64,000 nucleotides of DNA, taken from assembly GCF_907165205.1 (NCBI RefSeq), contig NC_058196.1, positions 9,342,501 through 9,406,500 of the forward strand. Reading direction: 5' to 3'. This DNA is from Coccinella septempunctata. Taxonomy: Eukaryota > Arthropoda > Insecta > Coleoptera > Coccinellidae. This document shows, piece after piece, positions 44,468 through 57,465 of the stretch. Below the pieces are notes generated by a model that made no database searches, was not told the DNA's origin, and was given only the letters and a program-made list of their open reading frames with translations. A program made the translations under genes and the position numbers. Position 1 is the stretch's first letter. Every line of letters begins with the position of its first letter.

Positions 44468-46434
44468 GACTTTAGCCTTGCGGCTTTCACACTCCTCTCC
44501 AGAGGAAAATTCACTTATCCCAGATATCTCAGATATCAAAAGGATTAAGCTCTGTTGGAGCCCTTTCCAGGTTTTCGGGCTCGTGGTGGTGGTCGGGTCC
44601 GGGTCGCTCCTCGCCTCCCTGCTGTAGGTTGGATTCCTGCTCCACCCGCACTTTCTGTCGGAGCAGACGGCGCTCCTCTGCATTCCCCATGTACTCGCGT
44701 ACAGTTCTCGCCGTTCCGAGCAGTACCGCTTTCTGCATGACTCTATAGATATTTTCGTCCAACTGAAGTTTCCTCAAGTTCTCTAGTAGTTTCTTCGGTA
44801 TCAGGCCTGTAGATGAAATGACAATAGGGATGGTCTTGATATCTTTCAGCTTCCACTGTCTTCTGGTTTGTTCCTCGAGATCTCTGTATTTTGAAATTTT
44901 TTCAGTGTGCCTATCTAGAAGATTGGTATTATTTGAAATTGCCACGTCTATGAATAGTGCTCTGTCCTCATCCTTATTGAGAATTATGAGGTCTGGTCTA
45001 TTGTGGGTTATTTTTCGGTCTGTGAGAACCGTGCGATCCCAGTAGAGCTTGTGATGTTCGTTTTCCAGCACAGCATCCGGATGGTAATTGTAATAAGGCA
45101 CCTTTTTCGAAGCTAGAAGTTGGTGTTTTGGTGCCAATTCTTGGTGAAGAATCTTGGCAACAGCATCATGTCTATTTTTGTACTCCGTGCCCGCGAACTT
45201 CTGACATCCGCCGGTGATGTGCTGGATAGTTTCATGTGTCGCACAGCCATAACGACAGCTATCGTCCGCCACTGAGGCATCCTTGGCGATGTACTTCATG
45301 TAATTTCTTGTTGGAATCACCTGATCCTGGATGGCGAGCATGAACCCCTCTGTCTCAGGAAACAACCTTCCGGAAGTCAACCAGTAGTTCGACGCAGATA
45401 TGTCGACTTAATCATGGTTGACCTCGTTCTGGTGCCTCCCATGCAAAGGTTTGCCAATCAGTTTCTGCATTTTACTTTCTGCAGAGTGTTCGACGGTTTC
45501 CAAGTGATCCTGTTGTAGCTTTAATGGTGTACAACTATCAGCAACACAAACTACTCGATGGAGTTCTGACGAAGCTGCCTTGCTCAAGAAATATTATCGA
45601 AGTCCTTCAATTTCCTGGGACATACGGTTGGATAAATCAACAATTCCTCTACCCCCAAGATGTCGTGGCAGCTCTGTCCGTTCTATTGAGCTTTTGGGGT
45701 GATGTTTATTGTGTTTAGTCAGCATCGTCCTTATTTTTCTCTGTAAAGCTGCTAAATCGGTGGTCGTCCAAGAGATAATACCAAATGAATAGCTCAGCGC
45801 CGAGCAAGCGTAGGTGTTAATCGCTTTTATCAGATTCTTGCTGTTAAGACCAGTTCTCATTATCCTCCTCAATCTTCGGGTGAACTCCTCCGTTAATTAT
45901 TTCTTCATCTGGGTCTGATTGATTTTTCTTGCCTGTTTTATGCCTAGATACTTGTATGTGTCTCCTTCCTTTGATGCTTCAATTTCTGCACCTTCCTTGA
46001 GTTTGAACGTACCATCTTCTATTTTCCCTCTCGTTATGTTTAGCAGTCGACATTTTTCTAGTCCAAACTTCATTTTGATGTCTCCCGAGAATCCTTCCAC
46101 CATTTTCAGCATCAGTTGCATTTGTTTTTTGGTAGATGCGAAGAGTTTCAAATCGTCCATGTAAAGGAGATGATTCAGTTTCATCATAGTTCTACTGCCG
46201 CTCTTGATGGAAAATCCGTAGTCCGTAGAATTCAATCTATGAGACAAGGGATTCAGGGCCATGCAGAACCACAGAGGGCTCAGCGAGTCTCCTTGGAAAA
46301 TTCCGCGTCTTATTGGAATAGGTCCTGTTGTAATGGAGCAATCTGCTGCTTTCATTTGAAGACTAGTACGCCAGGTTGACATGGCGTTTTTCAGGAACTT
46401 AACAATATTGGGATCCACCTTGTAAATCTTCAAG
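44468..46434 (-). mobile_element. R4 family A, 5'-truncated copy R4-7
   Basis: The 3' end at 44468 is separated by ATTATTAT from the 5' end of R4-5. Its own 5' end is cut inside the RT (at IFKIYKVDP) and abuts (ATT)n at 46435-46454. It matches R4-5 closely. Confidence 0.9.
44529..46433 (-). pseudogene. R4-7 RT 3' part, linker and endonuclease, with three nonsense codons
   Basis: RT from motif B (GIFQGDSLSPLWF) and YMDDLKLF to the TAA at 45895-45897, which is shared with R4-5. The linker then runs to a private stop at about 45593 (CGATAATATTTC against CGAAAATATTTC), with a further private stop near 45408 (HD-stop-VDIS). From 45380 the knuckle and endonuclease core are open to 44529. The copy cannot encode a full protein. 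Confidence 0.85.
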
Positions 46435-46454
46435 ATTATTATTATTATTATTAA

Positions 46455-47761
46455 AATATTGCTTCAACCGTTGAAGCAGCTAATATTTCCGATCTGAATG
46501 TGTTAGCAAATTTTCTCAGAAATAAATCAATCAATAACACACAAAACTGTAATACTAAAAGTGGTAGGTCCAGTCAAACCGAGAGCCGAATAGTCAAAGA
46601 TCCTACAAATTATTTGAAAAAAAATCTGGCAAATAAATATAATAGAAAATCAATACATCAAACTCAGAACTATAATATGAAATCATGTCATTCTTGTGGA
46701 AGCTCAGCTCATCTTCGCAAAGAATGTCCCTATAGAAATAAAATTTGTCATTCGTGCAATATTCCTGATCATATAAAAGCGGTTTGAAAATATTCTTGTT
46801 GATGATAAGCCTCTCCCTGCTTTAATTGACCTTGGCAGTGACTGTTTCATTATAAGAAAAGATGTTGCTCTATCTGCTTATATTGAAGTAAAACCATTAA
46901 AAAGAAATATTAATCTGTCATGATTTTTAGGATTTGGCACAACAGTATGTGAATTTGTCGAATGTAATGTCAAAATGGACCAAGCTCAATTAACATGTAA
47001 ATTATATGTTATCGATGACTTATTATTTACTCATGATGTGTTGATAGGAAGAAACTTTTCAGAGAACGAATCCATAGCCTATTTTAAAGAAGGAAATAGG
47101 CTTAAATTTTCGCAAAAGCACATTGATAATGTGCTTGGTTTCACAGTAGACCATGATAACATGAATGATAATTATATATCTGAACTGTATAAACTTTTAA
47201 ATGAATTTTGTTTGTGTTTATACAGGGATTTGAAAAACTTGGGTAAAGTGGCATCTATTTCATTAAAAATTCAACTGACAAACGATAGTCCGATTTCGTG
47301 TAGACCCTATAGGATATCAGAAAAACAGAAGGAGACGTTGAGGGAAATTATTCAGGATTTGTTAGATGAAGTATAATTAGGCGAAGTAAATCTCCTTATG
47401 CAAGTCCAGTGATGTTAGTTGATAAAGAAGTCGGTGAAAAAAGAATGGTTGTGAATTACATTGCTCTAAATAAAATAATAATTAAAAATCCATTCCCTAT
47501 GCCACTAATTGAAGACCTCATCGATAAACTTTCTGGTTTTGAATTTTTCACTACGCTAGATTTAGCGTCAAGCTAAAATCAGAATCCTGTTCATCCTGAT
47601 TCAATTGAAAAAACGGCTATCATTACGCCAGAAGGATTATTCGAATTTCTAAGGATACCTTTTGGATTAACAAATGCTCCTCCAGAATTCCAGAGATTCA
47701 TGTCCATAATTTTCGAATCATTGTTCAAATTAGGAATATTAATTTATATTGATGACATTAT

Positions 47762-47767
<6 letters not shown>
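46455..47767 (+). pseudogene. Ty3/Gypsy-type LTR retrotransposon remnant (gag to RT)
   Basis: The gag end (to 46787) has an Asn/Lys-rich region and a CCHC knuckle (C-x2-C-x4-H-x4-C), with a second one broken by a frame loss. A protease-like segment (ALIDLGSD, where the family usually has a DTG) follows at 46790-46920. Then come an open frame to 47376 with RT entry residues, and RT blocks to YIDDIII near 47745-47765. Several stops and frameshifts break it, and a TA microsatellite cuts it off. No LTRs, integrase or envelope region are seen. It is an old, inactive fragment, and its gag side was probably the target for the R4-7 insertion. Confidence 0.8.

Positions 47768-47811
<44 letters not shown>
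47766..47811. repeat. (AT)n microsatellite
   Basis: Uninterrupted AT dinucleotides, about 23 units, joining the Gypsy-type remnant to unrelated sequence. Confidence 0.97.
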
Positions 47812-47813
<2 letters not shown>

Positions 47814-47935
47814 CTCATAGTTTGTTGTGACCTCCGTTAAGTTCATTGGGCGACCTGACCTCCGGGTGAAGGAGTTATATAATTGGAATAATTTTTGGTT
47901 ATATATGTAGAGGGGAAGGTAAATAACAGGGCTAT

Positions 47936-48420
47936 CAAGTTCATGTCGCTCGAAGCGCCCTCGCACTGGCCAAACCCTGAAGTTTTCTGTATATAATAAC
48001 GAGTATAACCGACTTTTCAGAGCCGGGTCTGACAACGTCACTTTTGGACTGAAAAGTCGGTCGAGTATACCGTTTTGGGTCTGTATATGCGGTCGAACAA
48101 ATCTATATATATATATATTTACATCTGGCATACTTTATTGCGTCCTTTCAAAAAGCAACCTTATTGCGTCTCCCAGAAATACGCTACCTAGGTGGAATCT
48201 GATCGAAGTATATTAATCTACGCAAAAAATTACGTAGTTTGGTCGTTTCAGATCTCAAATATCTTTATTAATAAAGAAGTTGATATACGCACATTATTGC
48301 GTCCTTTCATGGTCCTACCATTAGTGCGTCCGGCGTATATTTTGTTTTCATATGTAGCACAATGCTGCGTCCGAATTTTATTCAATCTTTCACCATTAGC
48401 ATGTTATTGCGTCCAGCGTA
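47936..48420 (+). repeat. Composite repeat, left copy (arm, TA tract, TGCGTC cluster)
   Basis: A ~150-bp arm (47936-48086) is an inverted copy of 53109-53264. It contains CGAAGCGCCCTCG and a local dyad CCGACTTTTCAG/CTGAAAAGTCGG. A short TA tract (48102-48118) and five ATTGCGTCC or GCTGCGTCC motifs follow, at about 48134, 48153, 48297, 48325, 48365 and 48408. The same order occurs, inverted, at 52648-53264. No coding. Confidence 0.75.
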
Positions 48421-48929
48421 GTTGCCACATATGTTTTAGAATCTGGTACAGTAGGATTATTCGAACTCGATGACGTGATCGTATTATAACATTGGCTCCA
48501 GTTATTACAACTTTCATCTTTCAAAACGCCTCTATATTTATGATGGCTATCATCCTTAGTTTGTAGACTGCTCACTTGGGGAATCGTATTTCAGAATGTT
48601 TCAAACACTCTTTAAGTGTCTTTCTGTCAAGAAGAGCTTTAGTGATTATGTAATAATTTTAAAAACGTTATATATTTCATTTTCGTTTTTTTTTAATAAC
48701 AAATGAATGTGAGAGAGTGGTGCTCTGGAGATAACTTAAATTAGGAATGCATTAACTGCACAGTTGTTAGTTTATCCTACGAACAATTTGGCAGCCTGAG
48801 AGTCAACTACTCTCTCAGGGTAGTTAAATGGACGGCGAATAAAATTCTCGAGTACGATAGAAGAGTTTGAATATGAATCGTAGCCTGCATCCTAGCTCTT
48901 CGATATACAAGGACTCTCTTTGCTTATAG
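48421..48929. other. Non-coding, nothing firm
   Basis: AT-rich interval with no recognisable gene or repeat. Confidence 0.4.
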
Positions 48930-51900
48930 GAGGACGAAACCATTGAGCATATCCCCAGTGACTGCCCAGCGGCAGACAAGGTTCGCTCAGGCTGGTTCTA
49001 GGGGAACTCATGAACTACTCCTCCTCTGTTATCACCTCTTCCCTTTGGAAGATGGCACTGGAGGTAGAAGTTTAGCTCTTTGAGCTTGTTTGTGTGCCAC
49101 AATAGACCGCTTTGGTCGCAGTACTCGCGGTAGCAGGTCTGGGGGATTCGACAGATGCGCCGAACAAACTGTAACTGTAAGTCTTCGATACAAAGGATAT
49201 ACTTTCCTCGAATGCAGGAAGACAGGGGTTTCAAAGCTTGCAATACCAACATTATACACAAAAGTTGGAAATGGAATGAGATTATTGAGAGATCAAGACC
49301 CACTCAAGAGAATAGTAGCTCATCATAAAATCAAAGTCAAAGAGCTTGAGTGCTTTGGAGAAGCTAATATCCGACTATGAATCGATCTTAAGCTAGTAGG
49401 AAAATCTATCACGCCAGCAGACTTATATTAGAAAGCCAGATTAGACAAGCAAAACTGAAGTTTTCATTCGAATATCATATGAGTAAACATATACTTTATA
49501 TATTTCAAGAGATTGAAAGACCATGACTTGCTGTAAAAATCATCTTCTGCTTTTCTGGAGTCGGCTGAGCTGATGTCGGAAACGGGAGGATTTGTTCATC
49601 AAGATGGAGTGATACTATAGATACTAGAATATCAGGTAGTATAAGAAGAATATAATGCAAGTGGTCACATCAACATCTTGCAGGGCTGGCCGTGATCGAC
49701 GAAAACTCTTATGCACATCTTGTCCGCGTATATAGAGAGACACAATGCGAATTCCTTACTTCCATCTGAGAGAAGTTTATGGCATAGACAAATAACCAAA
49801 GCTCTCATTTGTACCTCCAAAGACCAAAGCAGTTTTTGAGAATGATAAAGCTCGCATATATTGCAATTAGGCTTTTTCAACAATTTGGCATATGCCAATT
49901 TTTAGATCTGAGAACTAATAACGTTACTGAATTGGAGATTATTCTGGCCTGCAGAACTCTGGCAGAATGAAGAACTATCTCAAGAACGTGGGGACAACAC
50001 CTGGTTCTGTCACTAGGGCAAGAAAAGGGGTTCTGGACGTGACAATGGTCAACGCAGCTTCCAGAAGAAGTGTTTAAGCTTGGGAAATAATGACCAAACC
50101 ATCAATATCTGACCATAGGATAATCGAATATAAAATAACAGAAGAGGAACTGATCCACCATTAAGATCCATCTGAAGCAAAACTTACAACAGTTCGAAAC
50201 TAATTGGCCAAACCTCTCGCATTACGATCTGAAACAAAAAGTTGATCAGGGAATTTCAGAGGCCTTCCACTCCAGTTATACACTCCCGGAAGTTTGAACA
50301 AGTGAGGATGCATCTAATTAATCCTATTCGTGCATGGGCTCATGCCGACGATTTTAAAATCTTTGGTGATATAGGATCTATTGAAGACTGCGTTTCCTGC
50401 AGCGTGCTTTGTGGACTCATTCTTGATTTGGTGTGGCAGAAATCAACTACCATTGAGCATTTTTGAGTGCAATGTCGCCACGTACACCAGGAAAAAGAAC
50501 TATTTATTGTATAGTTATAGGCTTGATAGCAGCGTCCTGAGCAAAAAAACGGAGATAAAAGATCTTGGCGTTGTTTTGATCGAAGTTTTACATTTGTTCC
50601 TCATGTTAATCATTTACTTGGTACGAGGCCAAGAATGTATGAATTCATCGTGCGTAATAGCAGATATTTTCTGATCCGGATACCATGATTTTGCTGTTCA
50701 ATACATTTGTGACGAGCAAACCGGAAATTGGATGCATTGCTTGGAACCCAACATACGATTGCCATACACATCACAATGACATATATTCCGAGAGCTGGCG
50801 ACGAAAATCGGCAAAAGATTTGTAATGGATCATAATTGAATATGAGTTAGTTTTGATGGTGTATATGAATCAGCTCCCACGCTATATTTATATAAAAATT
50901 ACAATATCCGTTCTTTGGGGTAATATTTGATATTTGAGCAGTAAATGCAGTTTCAGCCAATACAATTCTTTTGAAACAACATCGTCAAGGCAGCAACTTA
51001 TGTGGTGTACTGACACACCGCGTTTCACTAAAATGAGATCTGACCACTTTTTCAAGTTTTCTGTTCTATGAACTAGTGACAATTTTCAATCATTACAAAA
51101 TACTTGTAGAGTGTGTTGTAATTTCATATACCTACATTAAAGCGCGTCGCCGCTAGGTGTTCCACTACCTGACCTTGAGAGTGGGTGCTGACTTATGTAC
51201 ACCCTCAATACTAAATCATATTAGATTATGCGCCAGTATAAAACTTTGCCGAATTTCGTTGCCAGCTCTCGGACTAATGGAGGCTGTTCAGAGAAGTTTT
51301 TTCGAGTAAGATCATGCTGTTTTGTTGAATAAATTCGGTGCAGTTAAGCTTGAGGTCAGGAAGGGCGTTGTTTGTTTGAGGTTCCTTCATGGACCCTTGA
51401 AGTTCTAGACCCGTACGCTTGTTCAACCTTACCACGCTCAGAACAAATATATTGTTTCGTTCATCTGTGTACAATATGATTTGTTCCAAATTCAATCAGA
51501 TCTCGCATCTCTGTGATATACACTTTGACAGACAGTCCTTATTAATTAATATGTATATTACAAGGACACTACATATATACAAGCGTTTACAAAATTTGTA
51601 GAACTTTTTAATTCTTGTGGCAATGTCACTTCTAATCCCAGCACTCAGAATACAAAAAGTCATGGCAAAAGGAGTAATCAACCCCACAATATCGCTCAAT
51701 AAGCCAGACGAATAATTCACCGAAGGAGAACAGGAACGATCTTTCAGTTTTCCCAAAACAACCTTCACAGGTAGTAAACCCATAACTAGAATCGATACAG
51801 CAATATAGACCAAGAATCCTCGTAAGGAAGATTGGGCTATTTAAAAGACGATGTTTGGAGTGGGCAATGAACACCTTCAATCTATATAGATCACCAGAAG

Positions 51901-52280
51901 TGTAAAGAAAAATCCTAGAAGAGATTCGTCTTCATCTTCTGAAGATAATCAGAAGCTGCTTAGAATGTGTCATATACACAGAAAATGGAGAAGGACAAAA
52001 GTTCCCTTCACAACAAAATGGGGACCCACAATCTTCAAGAACAATTAATTCAACTTCGTATCTATTGAAGACGATGAAGAAAGTAGTAGATAACAACATA
52101 AGAACATAGAATCTGGAGAATACACCAATTCACAAATGCCAGATGGCCTACAGGACGACCGATCAACAAAAACTGCTCTGTATGACCGTATGACTCTATA
52201 GCTAGGTTCCTGGTCCCTCGGGAACTAAAGGAAATGAAGAGGCAAATACACTTGCCTCTAGCAACAAGGGAAGTTGACAT
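48930..52280 (+). pseudogene. Decayed LINE debris (knuckle, endonuclease, RT and RNase H traces)
   Basis: Four short coding relics on the plus strand, all broken by stops or shifts. 48930-48985: EDETIEHIPSDCPA, a LINE C-terminal Cys/His knuckle. 50000-50150: GVLDVTMVN...PSISDHRIIEY, an AP-endonuclease end with the SDH motif. 50320-50660: HADDFKIFGDI, then LWCGRNQLPL and KKTEIKDLGVVL, a Jockey/I-like reverse transcriptase. 52195-52270: VPGPSGTKGNEEANTLAS, an RNase H end. At least two ancient LINE insertions are implied, because the knuckle precedes the endonuclease. The intervening sequence was not assigned. Confidence 0.6.
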
Positions 52281-52647
52281 TTATTCATCCAGTGGAATAA
52301 AAAAATTTTAATTTACAAGTGAAATGAGATGACATAAGCATAAGCGGATAAAGCGATACCTTTCATGTCAATTTATAATTCTCTAGAAAGTGTTATCGTT
52401 TGATTTTTAATTGAAGTCGAATAAAATTCAGGTGAGTTATAATTTTTTTTCATTCGAAAAAATAATGACAATATCAGTTAAAAGAACACCATAAGGGCAC
52501 TTCAACCGGACCTGCTATTCCTCTAGAGACAAAATCCAATTCTTCACCTAACAGACTTTCGGGATAACCTTGGAGCCTAGGAAGCTAAATCATTTCAGTT
52601 GTGCAAATACAACTTGGTTTACTTGTATACACAGTTGCCAGATTTAG
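52281..52647. other. Non-coding, nothing firm
   Basis: AT-rich; no gene or repeat recognised. Confidence 0.4.
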
Positions 52648-53024
52648 GACGCAACATAATGCGTCGTGTGAAAGATGTATATTGACTGTATATTAGTTTT
52701 CATCATTTGAAGCGCCCTCGAAGCGGAATTTGCGTGAACTAAAAATATACTTTAGGTTTCATGAGACGCACTTTACTGCGTCTGGAGATATGTTTTTCAA
52801 CATGGAATAACTGTTTTATCAAAAGATGTATGAAATCTATAGTTGTTCCAAAGATAGCTCTCGACGTCCTTCACGATTTGCGACCACCCCTGTCGTTGAA
52901 TCCCTCGAAATACCAGAGAAAACTTTGAAAAACAATGCTGCGTCCGGTATACGGACGCAGTATTATTCAGGACGCAATAGTGTATGGCCCAAAGACAATG
53001 TATGGACGCAACATAGTATGCTGG

Positions 53025-53115
<91 letters not shown>

Positions 53116-53264
53116 CCCAAAACGGTATACTCGACCGACTTTTCAGTCCAAAAGTGACGTTGTCAGACCCGGCTCTGAAAAGTCGGTTATACTCGTTATT
53201 ATATACAGAAAACTTCAGGGTTTGGCCAGTGCGAGGGCGCTTCGAGCGACATGAACTTGATGTA
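52648..53264 (-). repeat. Composite repeat, right copy (inverted relative to 47936-48420)
   Basis: Read on the minus strand: arm 53264-53109, TA tract 53108-53027, then CAGCATACTATGTTGCGTCC (compare GGCATACTTTATTGCGTCC at 48122). Further TGCGTC motifs follow at about 52984, 52965, 52945, 52770 and 52655. Two motifs form a direct dyad (GCGTCCGGTATACGGACGC, 52938-52956). A second CGAAGCGCCCTC-like motif is at 52709. Confidence 0.75.
53028..53110. repeat. (TA)n microsatellite
   Basis: About 41 uninterrupted TA units within the composite repeat. Open frames of alternating Ile-Tyr across it are artefacts. Confidence 0.97.
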
Positions 53265-54180
53265 TATAATCCGCATAGTTGACCGACACATCTAGTCCGA
53301 AAATTTGGCAACGTTGCAGTTGAAGAGCTTGAGAATTTATTTTGTCATCTTTTCGATTTATACACCTCAAATGTACTATAAGAAAACTTATACGATCCCG
53401 GTATGATGAACAGTCGTCATGAGAAATATTCAATGACGATATTTTGAATTGAATTGAAGTGGTGTTATTGGATTCTTTTCGTATACGAACTATAATAGCA
53501 CACGTATGGAAACTTATACAAGCCCGATTGAGTGAAGTGAGGCGACCTAATTTCAGGAGCACGTTTAGGGTCCTATGCACAAAAATTGTATTTTCACCAC
53601 ACCATACTTGACCCTCTGTCGTGTTTACGAATTTACGAATTTCCTGAACATCATTGTAGTTATATTTGGTTGACTTTACAGGAGCTCTTTTCCAGAAATT
53701 TTTCAGAAGATCAATATACAAAAGCAATGGAGATTTTGTACTCCTACCACAGTGATAAAAAGGTTTTTTTCAGTATGAAGTCCTTATATTCTTGAAAAAC
53801 TATTCTTGAGAACTCTATCTCTGGTATTCTTCAGCAACTTCATTTTTATTTGAATCATAGAGATGAAATATTGGAATTTACTCGAGTATCCCGAACTAAC
53901 AATTCGAAATTTTCAGTTAAGGAGGTGGAAGGGTATTCCTCAGTCAAACTTTCAATTTAATCATTTATAAAAATACACATAAAAATTATTATCAATTCAG
54001 AGGACTTTCAGTTACACGATTGGTGATCGCCTATAGGTACAAGTTAATTTACAGAGTGATGTGATACCTAATATAAGTTTAATATAGATATTTGAATTAG
54101 CTTGAGCTGAAATGAACAGATGATATAATATACCAAAATAAAAAAAAACACCTAAAAACTGTCTCTCACCAATTTATTCT
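53265..54180. other. Non-coding stretch, one unconvincing open frame
   Basis: A 170-codon minus-strand frame (53215-53727) crosses the composite-repeat arm and has no recognisable domain; I do not call it a gene. The rest is AT-rich without features. Confidence 0.4.
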
Positions 54181-54235
54181 ACAAGAACTACCGGTTTCGG
54201 GATGACTAATCGCATCCCATCTTCAGGTTCCAACA
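54181..54235. repeat. Insect-type interspersed repeat end (ACCGGTTTCG motif)
   Basis: CTACCGGTTTCGGGATG followed by CGCATCCCATCTTCAGG; GGGATG/CATCCC forms a small hairpin (54199-54218). From memory, similar ACCGGTTTCG...CATCTTCAGG stretches occur in interspersed repeats of many insects. No full element was delimited. Confidence 0.35.
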
Positions 54236-54619
54236 CCAGAAACGCTGTTATGAGCCTCTGGACTTTGAAAACCTACTGGGATGTCAATCATTCTGGAAAA
54301 GACCATAGTGATTTTTCAAATCTTTACATTTAAATTGACATTTTCTGGAACTCATCTATGTCTTGAAATTTTTACTTCTCGTAACTAGTAAATTATTTCG
54401 CAACTGTTGCGATAAACTGAAATTAAATACCTTCAGTGACGACTGAGAAGATTTAAAAGGAATCTGCGAGGAACGTTTGACTATTGACGGCAGAGGGTAG
54501 AGTAGGGTAAAGTTAAAATAATTTTTTTTTTGGCGAAGATCCTGACTTCATCGGACGTTTATAGTTTTGCGGACGTGTGATAATTTAGTTTGCATACGAA
54601 AAGAATTCAATAACACCAC

Positions 54620-55195
54620 TCAGATTCTATTCAAAATATTGTGATAACTTTTTCTTTCAAGGTGTTCCAGACATAAAAATCCAAAAGCGTAAGGTCGGGG
54701 CTTCTTGTTGGCCATCTTACCGGACTGTACCTTCCAATCCATTGCACCCCAAAATATTAATTCCCGTACATTCCGGCTATTATGAGCTGAGCAGCCATTT
54801 ATTTGAAACCAGACATTTTCTCCAATATGTCTGTCAAGATGCCTTGGATCAATCGGATCGGGAAATATTACTCGTCCGAAAAGTTCACATCTCATGACTG
54901 CCAACCACACGTTGACCCTCAACTCATGTATGGAAAAGAGAAAACTCCCATGCGACCATGGTTTCTCATTTTCAACATGAGTTGAGGGTCAACGTAAGAT
55001 GGCCACAAAGAGGCTCCGACCTTACGCCTTTGGATTTTTATGCCTGGAACACCTTGAAAGGAAAAGTTTATTAAATTAGCGTTCAGACTCGAGAGGTCCT
55101 GGCGGAAAGAATAACATTGTGTTATGCTGAAATGCGTCAGAAACTTCGCAGGGTTGCAGATTCACTACAAAAAAGATGTATAAAATGTATTGAAT
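54620..55195. pseudogene. Tc1/mariner-type transposase relic, head-to-head inverted
   Basis: The minus strand 54620-54922 encodes a C-terminal mariner-type segment: ENVWFQINGCSAHNSRNVRE, then in a shifted frame RWPTRSPDLTLLDFYVWNTLK. The plus strand 54983-55195 encodes VRWPQRGSDLTPLDFYAWNTLK and on to ALAERITLC-like residues. The two halves form an imperfect palindrome around 54955 (TTGACCCTCAACTCATG with its inverse). The PDLTPLDF block is typical of the IS630/Tc1/mariner DDE family. Both halves are truncated and dead. Confidence 0.7.
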
Positions 55196-56902
<1,707 letters not shown>

Positions 56903-56974
56903 TATAGTTATAAAGTGTTAATTCCACCTCCAAAATAGTAACTCGTTTAACGCTCTCACCTCATATATATCGAT

Positions 56975-56998
56975 GTCACCTCCGAAATCGGAGGTGAC
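56975..56998. other. 11-bp perfect palindrome, GTCACCTCCGA
   Basis: GTCACCTCCGA and TCGGAGGTGAC with a 2-nt spacer. Related CACCTCC motifs lie at 56925, 56959 and 57187, and TGACCTCCG at 47826 and 47857, each near a TA tract. Confidence 0.8.
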
Positions 56999-57465
56999 AA
57001 CGTTTTGCCTTGTTTTTTAGCTTGTTAGATTCAGGAGGCTTCAGGGATCAACATATCAAAAAATCGTTTTGAGGTCACAACGCATCCCGTTTATGTACTG
57101 AACAATCTTTTAGTTCGAGTGTATATCACTGGCGCTAGTGTGCCGAGCTGTATATAGAAGAATTGATCTGCGGGACTCTTTGCTGGTTAGCACCTCCGAA
57201 AATGGCAACGTTGTACCGTACAAGCAGATGTAGACAGGCGGAATATCAGTATACGGAGGAATTAAGTAAACAGAGGCGCAGCGCGCTATCTCCTCCATAA
57301 TTGCAATCCAGGCGGCATATTTCAACAATTTTTATCGCATTCTTTTGTAGGGGAAAGAATCACGTGAAAGAAAACCAATCTTAGCTCTCTCGAATGGGAT
57401 TATGACTGTATACATTTCATCGTGTGTATCTATGCATCCGTTGAACTTCTTTCATCTCAAGCTAA
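56999..57465. other. Non-coding flank of the TA tract
   Basis: No gene recognised; it carries one more CACCTCCGAAAATGG motif at about 57185. Confidence 0.4.

Noticed and set aside
46455..47767. A functional LTR retrotransposon
   Set aside because: No LTRs, several stops and frameshifts, an altered protease motif and truncation in the RT.
51496..51813. Hydrophobic minus-strand frame resembling a membrane protein fragment
   Set aside because: One or two hydrophobic stretches but no family motif, and it lies among decayed LINE sequence on the other strand. A transporter fragment was considered but cannot be supported.
53028..53110. Open frames of alternating Ile-Tyr
   Set aside because: Translation of a TA microsatellite; the same holds for 56656-56898 and 47766-47811.
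53215..53727. 170-codon minus-strand open frame
   Set aside because: It crosses the composite-repeat arm, has no domain, and its residues look like random AT-rich translation.
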